DNA of 41,276 nt, taken from the NCBI RefSeq assembly GCF_013359595.1, contig NZ_JABFMP010000050.1, positions 1 to 41,276 on the forward strand. The letters are read 5' to 3'. Origin of the DNA: Pseudomonas sp. C1C7. GTDB taxonomy: Bacteria; Pseudomonadota; Gammaproteobacteria; Pseudomonadales; Pseudomonadaceae. A model generated the notes under the pieces. The model made no database searches and had not been told where the DNA came from. It saw only the letters and a program-made list of their open reading frames with translations. Of the stretch, positions 33,515 through 41,126 are shown in pieces; positions within the stretch are counted from its first letter, which is position 1; every line of letters starts with the position of its first letter. A program made the position numbers and the translations under genes.

Positions 33515-34549
33515 ATGAATTTGCAAGGTAAGCGCGTCCGTCTGCACGACATGAGCCTGCGCGACGGCATGCACGCCAAACAGCACCAGATCAGCCTGGA
33601 CCAGATGGTCGCCGTGGCCACAGGGCTCGATGTGGCCGGCGTGCCATTGATCGAAATCACCCACGGCGATGGCCTGGGCGGGGCTTCGCTGAACTACGGT
33701 TTCCCGGCCCACAGCGACGAGGAATATTTCGCCGCGGTGATCCCGAAGATGCAGCAGGCCAGGGTTTCGGCGCTGCTGTTGCCGGGGATCGGGACCCTGG
33801 ACCATCTGAAGATGGCCCATGAGCACGGCGTCTCGACCATTCGCGTGGCCACCCACTGCACCGAGGCGGATGTCTCCGGGCAGCACATCGGCATGTCGGC
33901 GAAGATGGGCCTGGATACCGTAGGCTTTCTGATGATGGCGCACATGGTCAGCGCGCAAAAGCTGCTGGAGCAGGCGCGTTTGATGGAGAGCTATGGCGCC
34001 AACTGCATCTATTGCACCGACTCGGCGGGCTACATGCTGCCCGATGAAGTGACGCAGAAGATCGGCGCCCTGCGCGCGGGCCTGAGTGCCGGGACTGAAG
34101 TGGGTTTCCACGGTCACCACAACATGGGCATGGCCATCGCCAACTCCCTGGCTGCGATCGAGGCGGGCGCGGCGCGCATCGACGGCTCGGTGGCGGGGCT
34201 GGGCGCGGGGGCGGGCAACACGCCGCTGGAGGTGTTCGTCGCGGTGCTGGAGCGCATGGGCGTCAACAGTGGCGTGGATCTGTACAGGATCATGGACGTG
34301 GCCGAAGACCTGGTGGTGCCGATGATGGACCAGCCGATCCGCCTGGACCGCGATGCGCTGACCCTGGGTTATGCCGGGGTCTACAGTTCCTTCCTGCTGT
34401 TCGCCAAGCGCGCCGAACAGAAATACGGCATCGCCGCCCGTGAGCTGCTGGTGGAACTGGGGCGTCGCGGGACCGTGGGTGGTCAGGAAGACATGATCGA
34501 GGACCTGGCCCTGACCCTGTCGCGGGCCCGGGGCGTGTTGCCGACCTGA
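33515..34549 (+). CDS. 4-Hydroxy-2-oxovalerate aldolase (TesG/MhpE-type)
   Basis: A 344-residue class II aldolase that splits 4-hydroxy-2-oxo acids into pyruvate and an aldehyde. LHDMSLRDGMHAKQHQ holds the catalytic Arg and metal Asp; GFHGHHNMGMA holds the metal His pair. It ends operon 2 and is followed by a good terminator. The length and the partner dehydrogenase are as expected for the complex. Confidence 0.93.
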   Translation: MNLQGKRVRLHDMSLRDGMHAKQHQISLDQMVAVATGLDVAGVPLIEITHGDGLGGASLNYGFPAHSDEEYFAAVIPKMQQARVSALLLPGIGTLDHLKMAHEHGVSTIRVATHCTEADVSGQHIGMSAKMGLDTVGFLMMAHMVSAQKLLEQARLMESYGANCIYCTDSAGYMLPDEVTQKIGALRAGLSAGTEVGFHGHHNMGMAIANSLAAIEAGAARIDGSVAGLGAGAGNTPLEVFVAVLERMGVNSGVDLYRIMDVAEDLVVPMMDQPIRLDRDALTLGYAGVYSSFLLFAKRAEQKYGIAARELLVELGRRGTVGGQEDMIEDLALTLSRARGVLPT

Positions 34550-34563
34550 TCGTTGCGGGCAAT

Positions 34564-34594
34564 AAAAAACCACCGGTGATTCGGTGGTTTTTTT
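34564..34594. terminator. Bidirectional rho-independent terminator
   Basis: AAAACCACCG, loop GTGATT, CGGTGGTTTT and further T. An A run on the left and a T run on the right let it serve both operon 2 and the convergent 55-residue gene. Confidence 0.92.
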
Positions 34595-34610
34595 ATGTCT
34601 TGCGGTTTAT

Positions 34611-34778
34611 TCAAGGCAGCAGACTGCGCACCAGCGGCGGGTAGCAGCTCATCGCATTGCTCGAACAGCTGAAATACGCCGTGGCCGGGCGATAGGCCTC
34701 GTTCTTGAACAACTGGCAAAGACTGGCGGAACTGCCGGCACAGACGATGATGAACAGAGCGCAAGTGGCTTTACGCAT
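34611..34778 (-). CDS. Small exported protein, 55 aa, Cys-rich
   Basis: A 55-residue protein with a signal-peptide-like start (MRKATCALFIIVCAGSSASL) and a short mature part ending CYPPLVRSLLP with several Cys. GAGG lies six bases before the ATG and a terminator follows its stop. I do not recognise a family. The whole unit (SD, signal, terminator) makes it likely a real gene. Confidence 0.65.
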   Translation of the reverse strand: MRKATCALFIIVCAGSSASLCQLFKNEAYRPATAYFSCSSNAMSCYPPLVRSLLP

Positions 34779-34841
34779 GGCGGCCTCGGTACGGTTTTAT
34801 TGTTGTAGAAGCAGGGTATTGCGGCGAGGTGCAAGGGGCTT

Positions 34842-34857
34842 CGTCCGAATGGACTAC
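34842..34857 (+). promoter_or_regulatory. GTCC-N4-GGAC motif, orphan copy
   Basis: CGTCCGAATGGACTAC is a clean copy of the cluster motif, 64 bases upstream of the 55-residue gene on the other strand. On its own strand no gene follows before a REP. It could regulate the small gene or be a displaced promoter element. Confidence 0.45.
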
Positions 34858-34866
34858 CCAGACCAC

Positions 34867-35004
34867 TGTAGGAGCTGCCGCAGGCTGCGATCTGTTGATC
34901 TTGCCTTTAAAAGATCGCAGCCTCGTTGCACTCGACAGCTCCTACACAAAGCCGGCGGTGGTCACAAAACCTGTGGGAGCGGGCTTGCCCGCGATGGCGG
35001 TGTG
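34867..35004. repeat. Two REPs of different families in tandem
   Basis: 34867-34946 is an inverted pair of the GTAGGAGCTGCCG family, with the CTCGTTGCACTCGACAGC variant on its right side. At 34970-35004 a single GTGGGAGCGGGCTTGCCCGC element follows. Both lie 3' of the Nudix gene. Confidence 0.82.
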
Positions 35005-35556
35005 TCAGGCGCCACGTTGCGCCAACGCCCCCATCGCCATGAACAACGCCGCAATCGCCCGGGCTTCGTGGAGTTCGCCGCGGGCGACGAGGTCGGGGAT
35101 TTGGGTGAGGGGGATGCGCAGGCATTCCAGGGCTTCGGGTTCGTCGCCTTGCAGTTGGCAGGGGCTCAGGTGTTCGGCCAGGACGACCTGGTAACGATGA
35201 CAGAGGTGCCCCGGCGCGAGCGTCAGTTCGCCCAGTTCGGTCAGTTGCGCGGCACGCAGGCCGACTTCTTCACCCAGTTCGCGCTGCGCCGCCTGCAGGT
35301 AATCTTCATCGGGCTCGGCGCCGCCCTTGGGCAGGCCGAGGATGGTTTTCTCCACGCCCACCGCATATTCGCGCACCAGCAGCACATGCTCCGGATCAGG
35401 CATCGCCACCAGCATCACCGAGCGATACCCGGTGCCGCGCAGGCGTTCGTAAACCCGTCGCTGGCCGTTGCTGAATTGCAGGTGCAGGGCTTCGATCTGA
35501 AAATGGCCGCTCTCGGCCAGCAGTTCGGTCTTGAGGATGGTTGGACAGTTGCGCAT
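35005..35556 (-). CDS. Nudix hydrolase, NudE-like
   Basis: A 183-residue Nudix hydrolase. The Nudix box is perfect (G-x5-E-x7-REL-x-EE-x-G-L) in GGAEPDEDYLQAAQRELG and on to EEVGL. The layout (FSNGQRRVYERL, LLVREYAVGVEKTILGLPKG) is that of NudE, which cleaves ADP-ribose, NADH and Ap3A. It is more divergent than the usual Pseudomonas NudE, and a cluster motif lies upstream, so it may be a cluster-specific paralogue that cleaves an NAD- or CoA-type compound. Start 35556 (MRNCPTIL) is chosen by comparison with NudE; no clear Shine-Dalgarno. Confidence 0.8.
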   Translation of the reverse strand: MRNCPTILKTELLAESGHFQIEALHLQFSNGQRRVYERLRGTGYRSVMLVAMPDPEHVLLVREYAVGVEKTILGLPKGGAEPDEDYLQAAQRELGEEVGLRAAQLTELGELTLAPGHLCHRYQVVLAEHLSPCQLQGDEPEALECLRIPLTQIPDLVARGELHEARAIAALFMAMGALAQRGA

Positions 35557-35611
35557 GGGTCGTACCCCCGTTTGGGACATGGCCACTGTGCGCCGTACAA
35601 CCTGGGCCGCC

Positions 35612-35630
35612 ATCGTCCAAGCGGACGAGG
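35612..35630. promoter_or_regulatory. GTCC-N4-GGAC motif upstream of nudE-like gene
   Basis: On the minus strand CGTCCGCTTGGACGAT (35627-35612) matches the consensus and points to the Nudix gene, 56 bases away. Being nearly symmetric, it reads CGTCCAAGCGGACGAGG on the plus strand. Confidence 0.55.
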
Positions 35631-35657
35631 GCGGTCATCGTTGCACAAACAAGTCGG

Positions 35658-36800
35658 TCAGCCGAGCGTCGCCACGCTGCGCAAAATCAGCCGTACCAAC
35701 ATGGTCTGGCGAGTCACGCCGGTCTTGGAGAAGGTCGAACGCAGATGCGCCCGCGAAGTGTTGCGGCTGATGCCCAGCTCTTCCGAGGCTTCATCCAGGG
35801 TCAGGCCGTTGGCCAACAACATCGCCAACTGAGTCTCCGCCGGGGTGAAGTCGAACAGCGCCCGGACAATCTCCTGAGGCGCGGTGGATTGCTGCTCCGG
35901 GTCGCTGATGAAAATCGCCACGGTGGGGCACTGCTTGCCTTCGCTCCAATCCGTGAGCGGCACCGAGCGCACGATGATCCCCAGATCCGCCTTGCCCGAA
36001 GGCCGCTGCACCCGCAGTGCTTCGACCACCGAGGGGTTGCTGCTTTTCTGCGACAGCAGCGACTGCTTGACCAGGCGCCGGAACTCCTGGGTATCGCGCG
36101 CCGTGCCCACCTGCAAACCATCGTTGACCAGCTTGATGCCATCCTTCTCCTGGATCAGCCGGTCGGCCACCTGATTGGTCTGCAATACCTTGCCCGACTC
36201 ATCGAGAATGATCGTGCCCACCGCCATCTGATTCACCGCGCCGGCGTACAGGTTGCGCTCGGCCTCGATGCGGTTGAGCTGCATGTGAATCTTGATCGAA
36301 CGCTCAAGATGCGGAATGAACTGCGCCAGCACCGCCTTTTCTTCATCGCCGAACGGCTTGTCCTCGCGACCGCGACTGATGCGGATCCGGCACTGCGCGC
36401 CATCGTTGGTGTTGATGTCGGCGCCGAGAATGTGGAACACCCCCACCGGCTCGAGGAAGTTCTTGTAGAACTCCGACTGCAGCCACTCGTCGGTGGAGAG
36501 GAATTCGGCCGACGTCACCACCTGCCGGTTGGGCAGGCCGACAAAGGGGTCGAGGCTGAAAAAGTGCGTGTTGTACGACGCGGTCGCCTCGGTCGAGGTG
36601 CCGGTGGTGTTGACCATCAGCCCGTCCACATGGGCGCTGGGCGGGCGCAGGATGAAGGTCACGTACTTGCTGTTCAGGTGCACGTTGAGCTGATTGAGAA
36701 AGGTGGCCCATGGAATGGTTTCCAGCGGGCCCTGATAGAGGTTGCCGATCAAATCACTGAACGTATCGAGGCAGAGACTTTGTTGCATAGGTAAAACCAT
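35658..36800 (-). CDS. LuxR-type regulator, TeiR-like candidate
   Basis: A 380-residue regulator with a C-terminal LuxR helix-turn-helix (about 313-375: FTPAETQLAMLLANGLTLDEASEELGISRNTSRAHLRSTF) and an N-terminal sensory region resembling GAF/PAS (about 20-300). No acyl-homoserine-lactone-binding pattern is evident. Steroid degraders such as Comamonas use a LuxR-type activator (TeiR) of similar build, and this is the only regulator inside the cluster. The start is either 36800 or 36788; neither has a Shine-Dalgarno. It lies 121 bases downstream of the kshA-like gene on the same strand. Confidence 0.85.
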   Translation of the reverse strand: MVLPMQQSLCLDTFSDLIGNLYQGPLETIPWATFLNQLNVHLNSKYVTFILRPPSAHVDGLMVNTTGTSTEATASYNTHFFSLDPFVGLPNRQVVTSAEFLSTDEWLQSEFYKNFLEPVGVFHILGADINTNDGAQCRIRISRGREDKPFGDEEKAVLAQFIPHLERSIKIHMQLNRIEAERNLYAGAVNQMAVGTIILDESGKVLQTNQVADRLIQEKDGIKLVNDGLQVGTARDTQEFRRLVKQSLLSQKSSNPSVVEALRVQRPSGKADLGIIVRSVPLTDWSEGKQCPTVAIFISDPEQQSTAPQEIVRALFDFTPAETQLAMLLANGLTLDEASEELGISRNTSRAHLRSTFSKTGVTRQTMLVRLILRSVATLG

Positions 36801-36921
36801 TTTTATTATTAGCGTTGGCGGTGGCCGAGAATAAGCGCCGTTATCGACTCCTTGCAACGCTCGGACCCGGGGCCTGACGGGCGGCTGCCGGTCAGGCCGC
36901 GGGAGCGCGACGGGCTGCGGA

Positions 36922-37965
36922 TCAGGCCTTTTCGCAGGCGCGCACGACGAACTTCTTGTGCTCGGCCACGTCCGCCGACAGCGCGGCGACATCGGTGTAG
37001 AACTGCTCGTACCAGCGGCGCAACTGATAGACCGGGCCGTCGCCGTCGCACAGCAATGGGTTGTCGACGCGGGTCTTGCTGTGCCAGATCGCCACGTCTT
37101 CGTAGAAAGCGGCCTGGGCCTGTTGCACGTAGGCCTTGGCCATCGCCTGATTCTGTTCTTCGCTCAGCCCCGCAATCTTCTTCACCAGCACGCCGTAGCG
37201 CAGGGTGAAACTGTCCAGATCGATCGGCACATGGCAGTTGAGCAGGATCGAATGAATCGGCTGGCCGTTCATCGCGCCGGTCATCTCGGTGATCTGATAG
37301 GCCGGGCCAAAATAGGTGGCCTCGGTGCTCAGTACGCTGTCACCGGACAGGCGCTCGCTGCGGGCTCTCATGATCTGCGTGGCCAGGTGGCCTTCGAAGA
37401 CGTTGATGAACTCGTCCACCGGCGCGCCGTGCACCGTGCCGAAGTGCGCCATGTCGGCGATGTTGTCGATCAGCTCGCGGCAGTTGGTGCCGATCTGCAA
37501 TTCGGCGACTTCCCAGGCGGCCCACTCGTCACTGAAACAGGCGTCGATGCGCGGGATGCGTTGCTCGGGCAGCGGCGGGTTGCCTTCCGGGTCGTTCCAG
37601 ACGAACAGCAGCCGGTTTTCTTCCATGATCGGCCAGCTTTTGATTTTGGCCCGTGGCGGAATGCGCTTGGCGTAGGGAATGTCGTCGCACACGCCGTCCG
37701 CACCCCAGCGCCAGGCGTGGAACGGGCAGCGGATCGAGTTGCCTTCCACGCAACCGGTGCTCAGGTCGGCGCCCATGTGCGGGCAATAGCCATCGAGAAC
37801 ATGCAGCTCGCCGTCTTCACCCTGGAAGGCCACCAGCTTGGTGCCGAACACCTCCAGGCGATGGGCCTTGCCGTCGCGGTATTGCGCGGCCAGGCCCAGG
37901 CAATGCCAGCCGCGGGCATAGCGGTCTTCCAGCAGTTTGGCTTCGATGCGGTGCAGGTTACTCAT
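36922..37965 (-). CDS. kshA: Rieske oxygenase, KshA-like (3-ketosteroid 9-alpha-hydroxylase)
   Basis: A 347-residue oxygenase component. Rieske ligands are Cys61 and His63 (CPHMGADLS) and Cys80 and His83 (CPFHAWRWG); mononuclear iron ligands include His174 and His179 in DNIADMAHFGTVHG. Long stretches follow mycobacterial KshA (YARGWHCLGLA, FGTKLV, VLDGYC, NVFEGHLATQ, KTRVDNPLL, VYQLRRWYEQFY). KshA with its reductase KshB hydroxylates C9 of 3-ketosteroids, which opens ring B. No kshB gene is present in the window. GGGAGA precedes the ATG. Divergent from the SDR operon with a shared motif. Confidence 0.9.
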   Translation of the reverse strand: MSNLHRIEAKLLEDRYARGWHCLGLAAQYRDGKAHRLEVFGTKLVAFQGEDGELHVLDGYCPHMGADLSTGCVEGNSIRCPFHAWRWGADGVCDDIPYAKRIPPRAKIKSWPIMEENRLLFVWNDPEGNPPLPEQRIPRIDACFSDEWAAWEVAELQIGTNCRELIDNIADMAHFGTVHGAPVDEFINVFEGHLATQIMRARSERLSGDSVLSTEATYFGPAYQITEMTGAMNGQPIHSILLNCHVPIDLDSFTLRYGVLVKKIAGLSEEQNQAMAKAYVQQAQAAFYEDVAIWHSKTRVDNPLLCDGDGPVYQLRRWYEQFYTDVAALSADVAEHKKFVVRACEKA

Positions 37966-38037
37966 CTTATTATTCTCCCAAGGGATCACGGGGTTGGCGC
38001 ATGTAACGGATTCTGCCGCCCCTGTAAAAGCCGGCAT

Positions 38038-38053
38038 CGTCTGAATGGACGAT
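38038..38053. promoter_or_regulatory. GTCC-N4-GGAC motif between kshA and SDR operon
   Basis: CGTCTGAATGGACGAT lies between divergent kshA-like and SDR genes, 73 and 59 bases from the two starts. Embedded in ATCGTC-N6-GACGAT, it is a palindrome and could serve both. Confidence 0.6.
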
Positions 38054-38111
38054 GGCCGCCAAACCCCGGCCGGCTCTACTGGCGCCATTGGACCCATGGC
38101 AGGAGTTGGCG

Positions 38112-38951
38112 ATGAATAATGAACAAGGGCCGGTGGCGGTGATTACCGGGGCCGCCAGCGGCATCGGTCGCGGCCTGGCCGGGCACGCGGCCGCGCGGGG
38201 CATGCGCCTGGTGCTGGCGGATCGGGATGCGGCGGGGCTGCAGAGCCTGTGCGATGAACTGAAAGCGGGCGGTGTACAGGCGGTGGCCTGCGTCACCGAT
38301 GTCGGCGATGTGCAGCAGGTCGAGCGCTTGCGTGACTGCGCCGTCGAGCAGTTCGGTGGGGTGGATCTGCTGTTCAACAACGCCGGGGTGATGCAGACCG
38401 GCTTCAGCTGGGAGATCACCGATGCGCAGTGGCAGCGGATGCTCGACGTCAATCTGGGCGGGGTGCTCAACGGTATCCGCACGTTTGTGCCGCTGTTGCT
38501 GAGCCAGGGCCGTGGAGCCCACGTGATCAATACAGCATCGCTGGCCGGCCTGGTCAGCAGTCCGCTGATGGCGCCCTACAACGTAACCAAGCAGGCGGTG
38601 GTCGCCCTCAGCGAAACCCTGCATTACGAACTGGCCATGCTCGGTGCGCCGGTGACCGTCTCGGTGCTGTGCCCGGGGCCGGTGGCCAGTGAAATCATGG
38701 CTTCCAATCAAGTTGCCGATTCAGCCGGATCGTCCTTCAGCCAGCTGCTCGACAACACCATTCGCCAGGGCATGACCCCGGCCGAGCTTGCGGCCCAGGT
38801 GTTCGCCGCCATCGATGAAAAGCGCTTCTGGATCCTGCCGCACAAGGGCTTCAAACCGGCCCTGGAGCGGCGGGTGCAGAGCATCCTGCAAGAGACCAAT
38901 CCACTGTTTCAAATGACCGATGTAGAGGACGATGCCCATGCCGCTGGATAA
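38112..38951 (+). CDS. SDR-family oxidoreductase
   Basis: A 279-residue classical short-chain dehydrogenase: TGAASGIGRG (12-21), NNAGVMQTG, NTASLAG with Ser, YNVTKQA with Tyr and Lys. AGGAG is seven bases before the ATG. It starts the right-hand operon; the hydrolase start lies within its last codons. A hydroxysteroid dehydrogenase role is plausible from context only. Confidence 0.87.
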   Translation: MNNEQGPVAVITGAASGIGRGLAGHAAARGMRLVLADRDAAGLQSLCDELKAGGVQAVACVTDVGDVQQVERLRDCAVEQFGGVDLLFNNAGVMQTGFSWEITDAQWQRMLDVNLGGVLNGIRTFVPLLLSQGRGAHVINTASLAGLVSSPLMAPYNVTKQAVVALSETLHYELAMLGAPVTVSVLCPGPVASEIMASNQVADSAGSSFSQLLDNTIRQGMTPAELAAQVFAAIDEKRFWILPHKGFKPALERRVQSILQETNPLFQMTDVEDDAHAAG

Positions 38952-39864
38952 ACAGATCGCGACGGTGCTGCAGCAGTTTCGCGACTTGCCGGAACCTGAT
39001 TTCAGCCAGGTGGACGCCGTGCAGTACCGGCAGTTTTCCGACAACCTGCTGCCGGCCATTCCCGGCGATCCGATGAGCGAGGTGCGTGAACTGCGGGTGG
39101 CCGGCGCGGACGGTGAGCTGGATGCGCGGCTGTATCGGCCGTCTGAGGAGGGCAACCTGCCGCTGCTGGTGTTTTTCCATGGCGGCGGATTTGTCATGGG
39201 CAATCTCGATACCCACGACAATCTGTGCCGCTCGCTGGCTCGCCAGACGGAAGCGGTGGTGGTGTCGGTGGCGTATCGCCTGGCGCCGGAGTATCACTTC
39301 CCGGCGGCGCCGCTCGATTGCTACGCGGCCACCTGCTGGCTGGTCGAGCATGCCGCCGCGCTGGGCGTCGATGCCAGCCGCCTGGCGTTGGCCGGGGACA
39401 GCGCCGGGGGCAATCTGGCGCTGGCGGTCAGCCAACTGGCGGCGCAGCGCCAGGGGCCGAAGATCAGCTATCAGTGCCTGTTCTATCCGGTGACCGATGC
39501 CCGTTGCGACAGCCGTTCCTATGAGGATTTCGCCGAGGGTTATCTGCTGAGCAGCGCGATGATGTACTGGTTCTGGCAGCAGTATCTGCAGGACACCGGG
39601 CAGGGCGATGATCCGCTGGCCTCGCCGTTGCGGGCCGAGTCGTTGGCGGGGTTGCCGCCGACCACCTTGATTACCGCCGAGTTCGATCCGTTGCGCGATG
39701 AGGGCGAGGCGTTTGCCGCGCGTTTGCAGCAGGCGGGTGTCGCGGTGCGGGTGCAACGCTGTGAAGGCATGATCCACGGATTCATCAGCATGGCGCCTTT
39801 TGTCGAGGGCGCGGCGCGGGTGTTGTCCGAAGCGGCGGCTGATGTCCGCGGGGCACTCAATTGA
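38938..39864 (+). CDS. HSL-family alpha/beta hydrolase
   Basis: A 308-residue esterase/lipase of the hormone-sensitive-lipase family: HGGG oxyanion motif (81-84), nucleophile Ser155 in GDSAGGN, Asp in EFDPLRDEG and His in MIHGF. The ATG at 38938 has GAGG nine bases upstream; an ATG two codons earlier is too close to it. It could split a steroid ester or lactone; this is inference from the location. Confidence 0.87.
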   Translation: MPLDKQIATVLQQFRDLPEPDFSQVDAVQYRQFSDNLLPAIPGDPMSEVRELRVAGADGELDARLYRPSEEGNLPLLVFFHGGGFVMGNLDTHDNLCRSLARQTEAVVVSVAYRLAPEYHFPAAPLDCYAATCWLVEHAAALGVDASRLALAGDSAGGNLALAVSQLAAQRQGPKISYQCLFYPVTDARCDSRSYEDFAEGYLLSSAMMYWFWQQYLQDTGQGDDPLASPLRAESLAGLPPTTLITAEFDPLRDEGEAFAARLQQAGVAVRVQRCEGMIHGFISMAPFVEGAARVLSEAAADVRGALN

Positions 39865-41036
39865 ACGGCGCGGCGGAGTTTGTGTTCGACAGTGTGCCGC
39901 GGTTGATCGAGGCCATTGCCGACGGGCAGATGGTGGTGATCACCGACGACGAGAAAAACGGCGAGGGCTCGTTGCTGATGGCCGCCGAGCAGGCCGGGGC
40001 CGATGCGGTCACGTTCATGGCGGTGCAGGCGCGAGGATTGATCTGCCTGGCCCTGACCGAGCAACGTTGCCGGGCGCTGGGGCTGGACCTGATGGTGCCC
40101 AATTCCCGGGCCCGGCATGGGGTGGGGTTTACCCGCTCCATCGAGGCGGCGACCGGGGTGTCCACCGGCATTTCGGCGGCGGACCGGGCGCGCTCGATTC
40201 AGGTGGCGGTCGACCCGGCCAGCGGGCCGGCGGACCTGGTGCAGCCGGGGCACATCTTTCCGGTGCAGGCCTTGCCGGGCGGGGTGATGCAGCGGGCCGG
40301 GCATGTCGAGGCGGCGTGTGATCTGACGCGGCTGGCGGGACTACAGCCGGCGGCGACGCTGGTGGGGATTCTCAATGAAGAGGGCGAACTGGCCCGTGGC
40401 GCCGAGCTGCATGCCTTTGCCTGGCGGCATGGGTTGAGGATTGGCAGCGTTGCCGATCTGATTCACTACCGGATTCTTCATGAGGGCACGATCGAGCGTG
40501 GCGGTGAGTATCCTTTGCATACCCGCCATGGCGAGTTTCGGGTGACGACCTATCAGGACACGTATCAGGGCGCGATGCATCTGGCTCTGGTCAAGGGCCG
40601 GATCGACAGCGCCGAGCCGGTGCTGGTGCGGGTGCAGAGTATCGAGACCTTGCGTGATGCCCTGGGTTGCGAGAGTGAGGGCGGGGCGCAGCAGTGGACC
40701 CTGGAGCGCTCGCTGGCGTGCATCGCGGCGGCGGGCTGTGGCGTGCTGGTGCTGCTGGCACAAAAGGAAACCGCCGACAGCGTGCTCGAACAGTTGCGCC
40801 TCAGCACCGGGGCCAAACCCCGCACTCCACAGTTCCCGCAGCGCACCCTGGGCATCGGCGCCCAGATACTGCGCGACCAGAAGGTCCGCAAAATGCGCCT
40901 GATGAGCTCCCCGGTGCCCTACAAGGCCGTGTCGGGATTCGATCTGCAAGTCACCGAGTTTGTGCCTTTCCAGCCTCCGATCCAAGGCACCCGCAAAACC
41001 CACAGTGATTTGGGTTGGTCCACAGATTCTGTGTAG
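39861..41036 (+). CDS. Degenerate RibBA homologue (both active sites altered)
   Basis: A 391-residue protein homologous along its length to RibBA (N-terminal 3,4-dihydroxy-2-butanone-4-phosphate synthase, C-terminal GTP cyclohydrolase II). The scaffold is clear: GQMVVITDDE, TGISAADRAR, QPGHIFPVQALPGGVMQRAGHVEAACDL, and late GIGAQILRDQKVRKMRL. But the acidic loop RENEGD reads KNGEGS (32-37), a catalytic Glu near 169 is Gly, the GCH II zinc cysteines (RCDCG) are absent around 259-280, and the EGRGIGL motif is lost. His148 and Glu36 remain. It starts at TTG, overlapping the hydrolase stop by four bases. The last 15 or so residues may be read-through into a REP. Confidence 0.75.
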   Translation: MNGAAEFVFDSVPRLIEAIADGQMVVITDDEKNGEGSLLMAAEQAGADAVTFMAVQARGLICLALTEQRCRALGLDLMVPNSRARHGVGFTRSIEAATGVSTGISAADRARSIQVAVDPASGPADLVQPGHIFPVQALPGGVMQRAGHVEAACDLTRLAGLQPAATLVGILNEEGELARGAELHAFAWRHGLRIGSVADLIHYRILHEGTIERGGEYPLHTRHGEFRVTTYQDTYQGAMHLALVKGRIDSAEPVLVRVQSIETLRDALGCESEGGAQQWTLERSLACIAAAGCGVLVLLAQKETADSVLEQLRLSTGAKPRTPQFPQRTLGIGAQILRDQKVRKMRLMSSPVPYKAVSGFDLQVTEFVPFQPPIQGTRKTHSDLGWSTDSV

Positions 41037-41104
41037 GAGCTGCCGCAGGCTGCGATCTTGCCTTTACAAGATCGCAGCCTCGTTGCACTCGACAGCTCCC
41101 ACAG
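41033..41104. repeat. REP inverted pair of the GTAGGAGCTGCCG family
   Basis: GTAGGAGCTGCCGCAGGC and TGCGATCTTG face AAGATCGCAGCCTCG and ACAGCTCCCACAG across the short loop CCTTTA. The left TAG is the stop codon of the RibBA-like gene; the right end has switched to the CTCCCACAG form. Confidence 0.8.
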
Positions 41105-41126
41105 TGATGTGTGTTGATCCACGACT

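Noticed and set aside
39861..41036. A working riboflavin-biosynthesis RibBA supplying flavin
   Set aside because: The residues needed for both reactions are replaced or absent, so a normal RibBA function is unlikely.
17587..41104. CRISPR arrays among the many short repeats
   Set aside because: The repeats are inverted REP pairs scattered between genes. There are no regularly spaced direct repeats with unique spacers.
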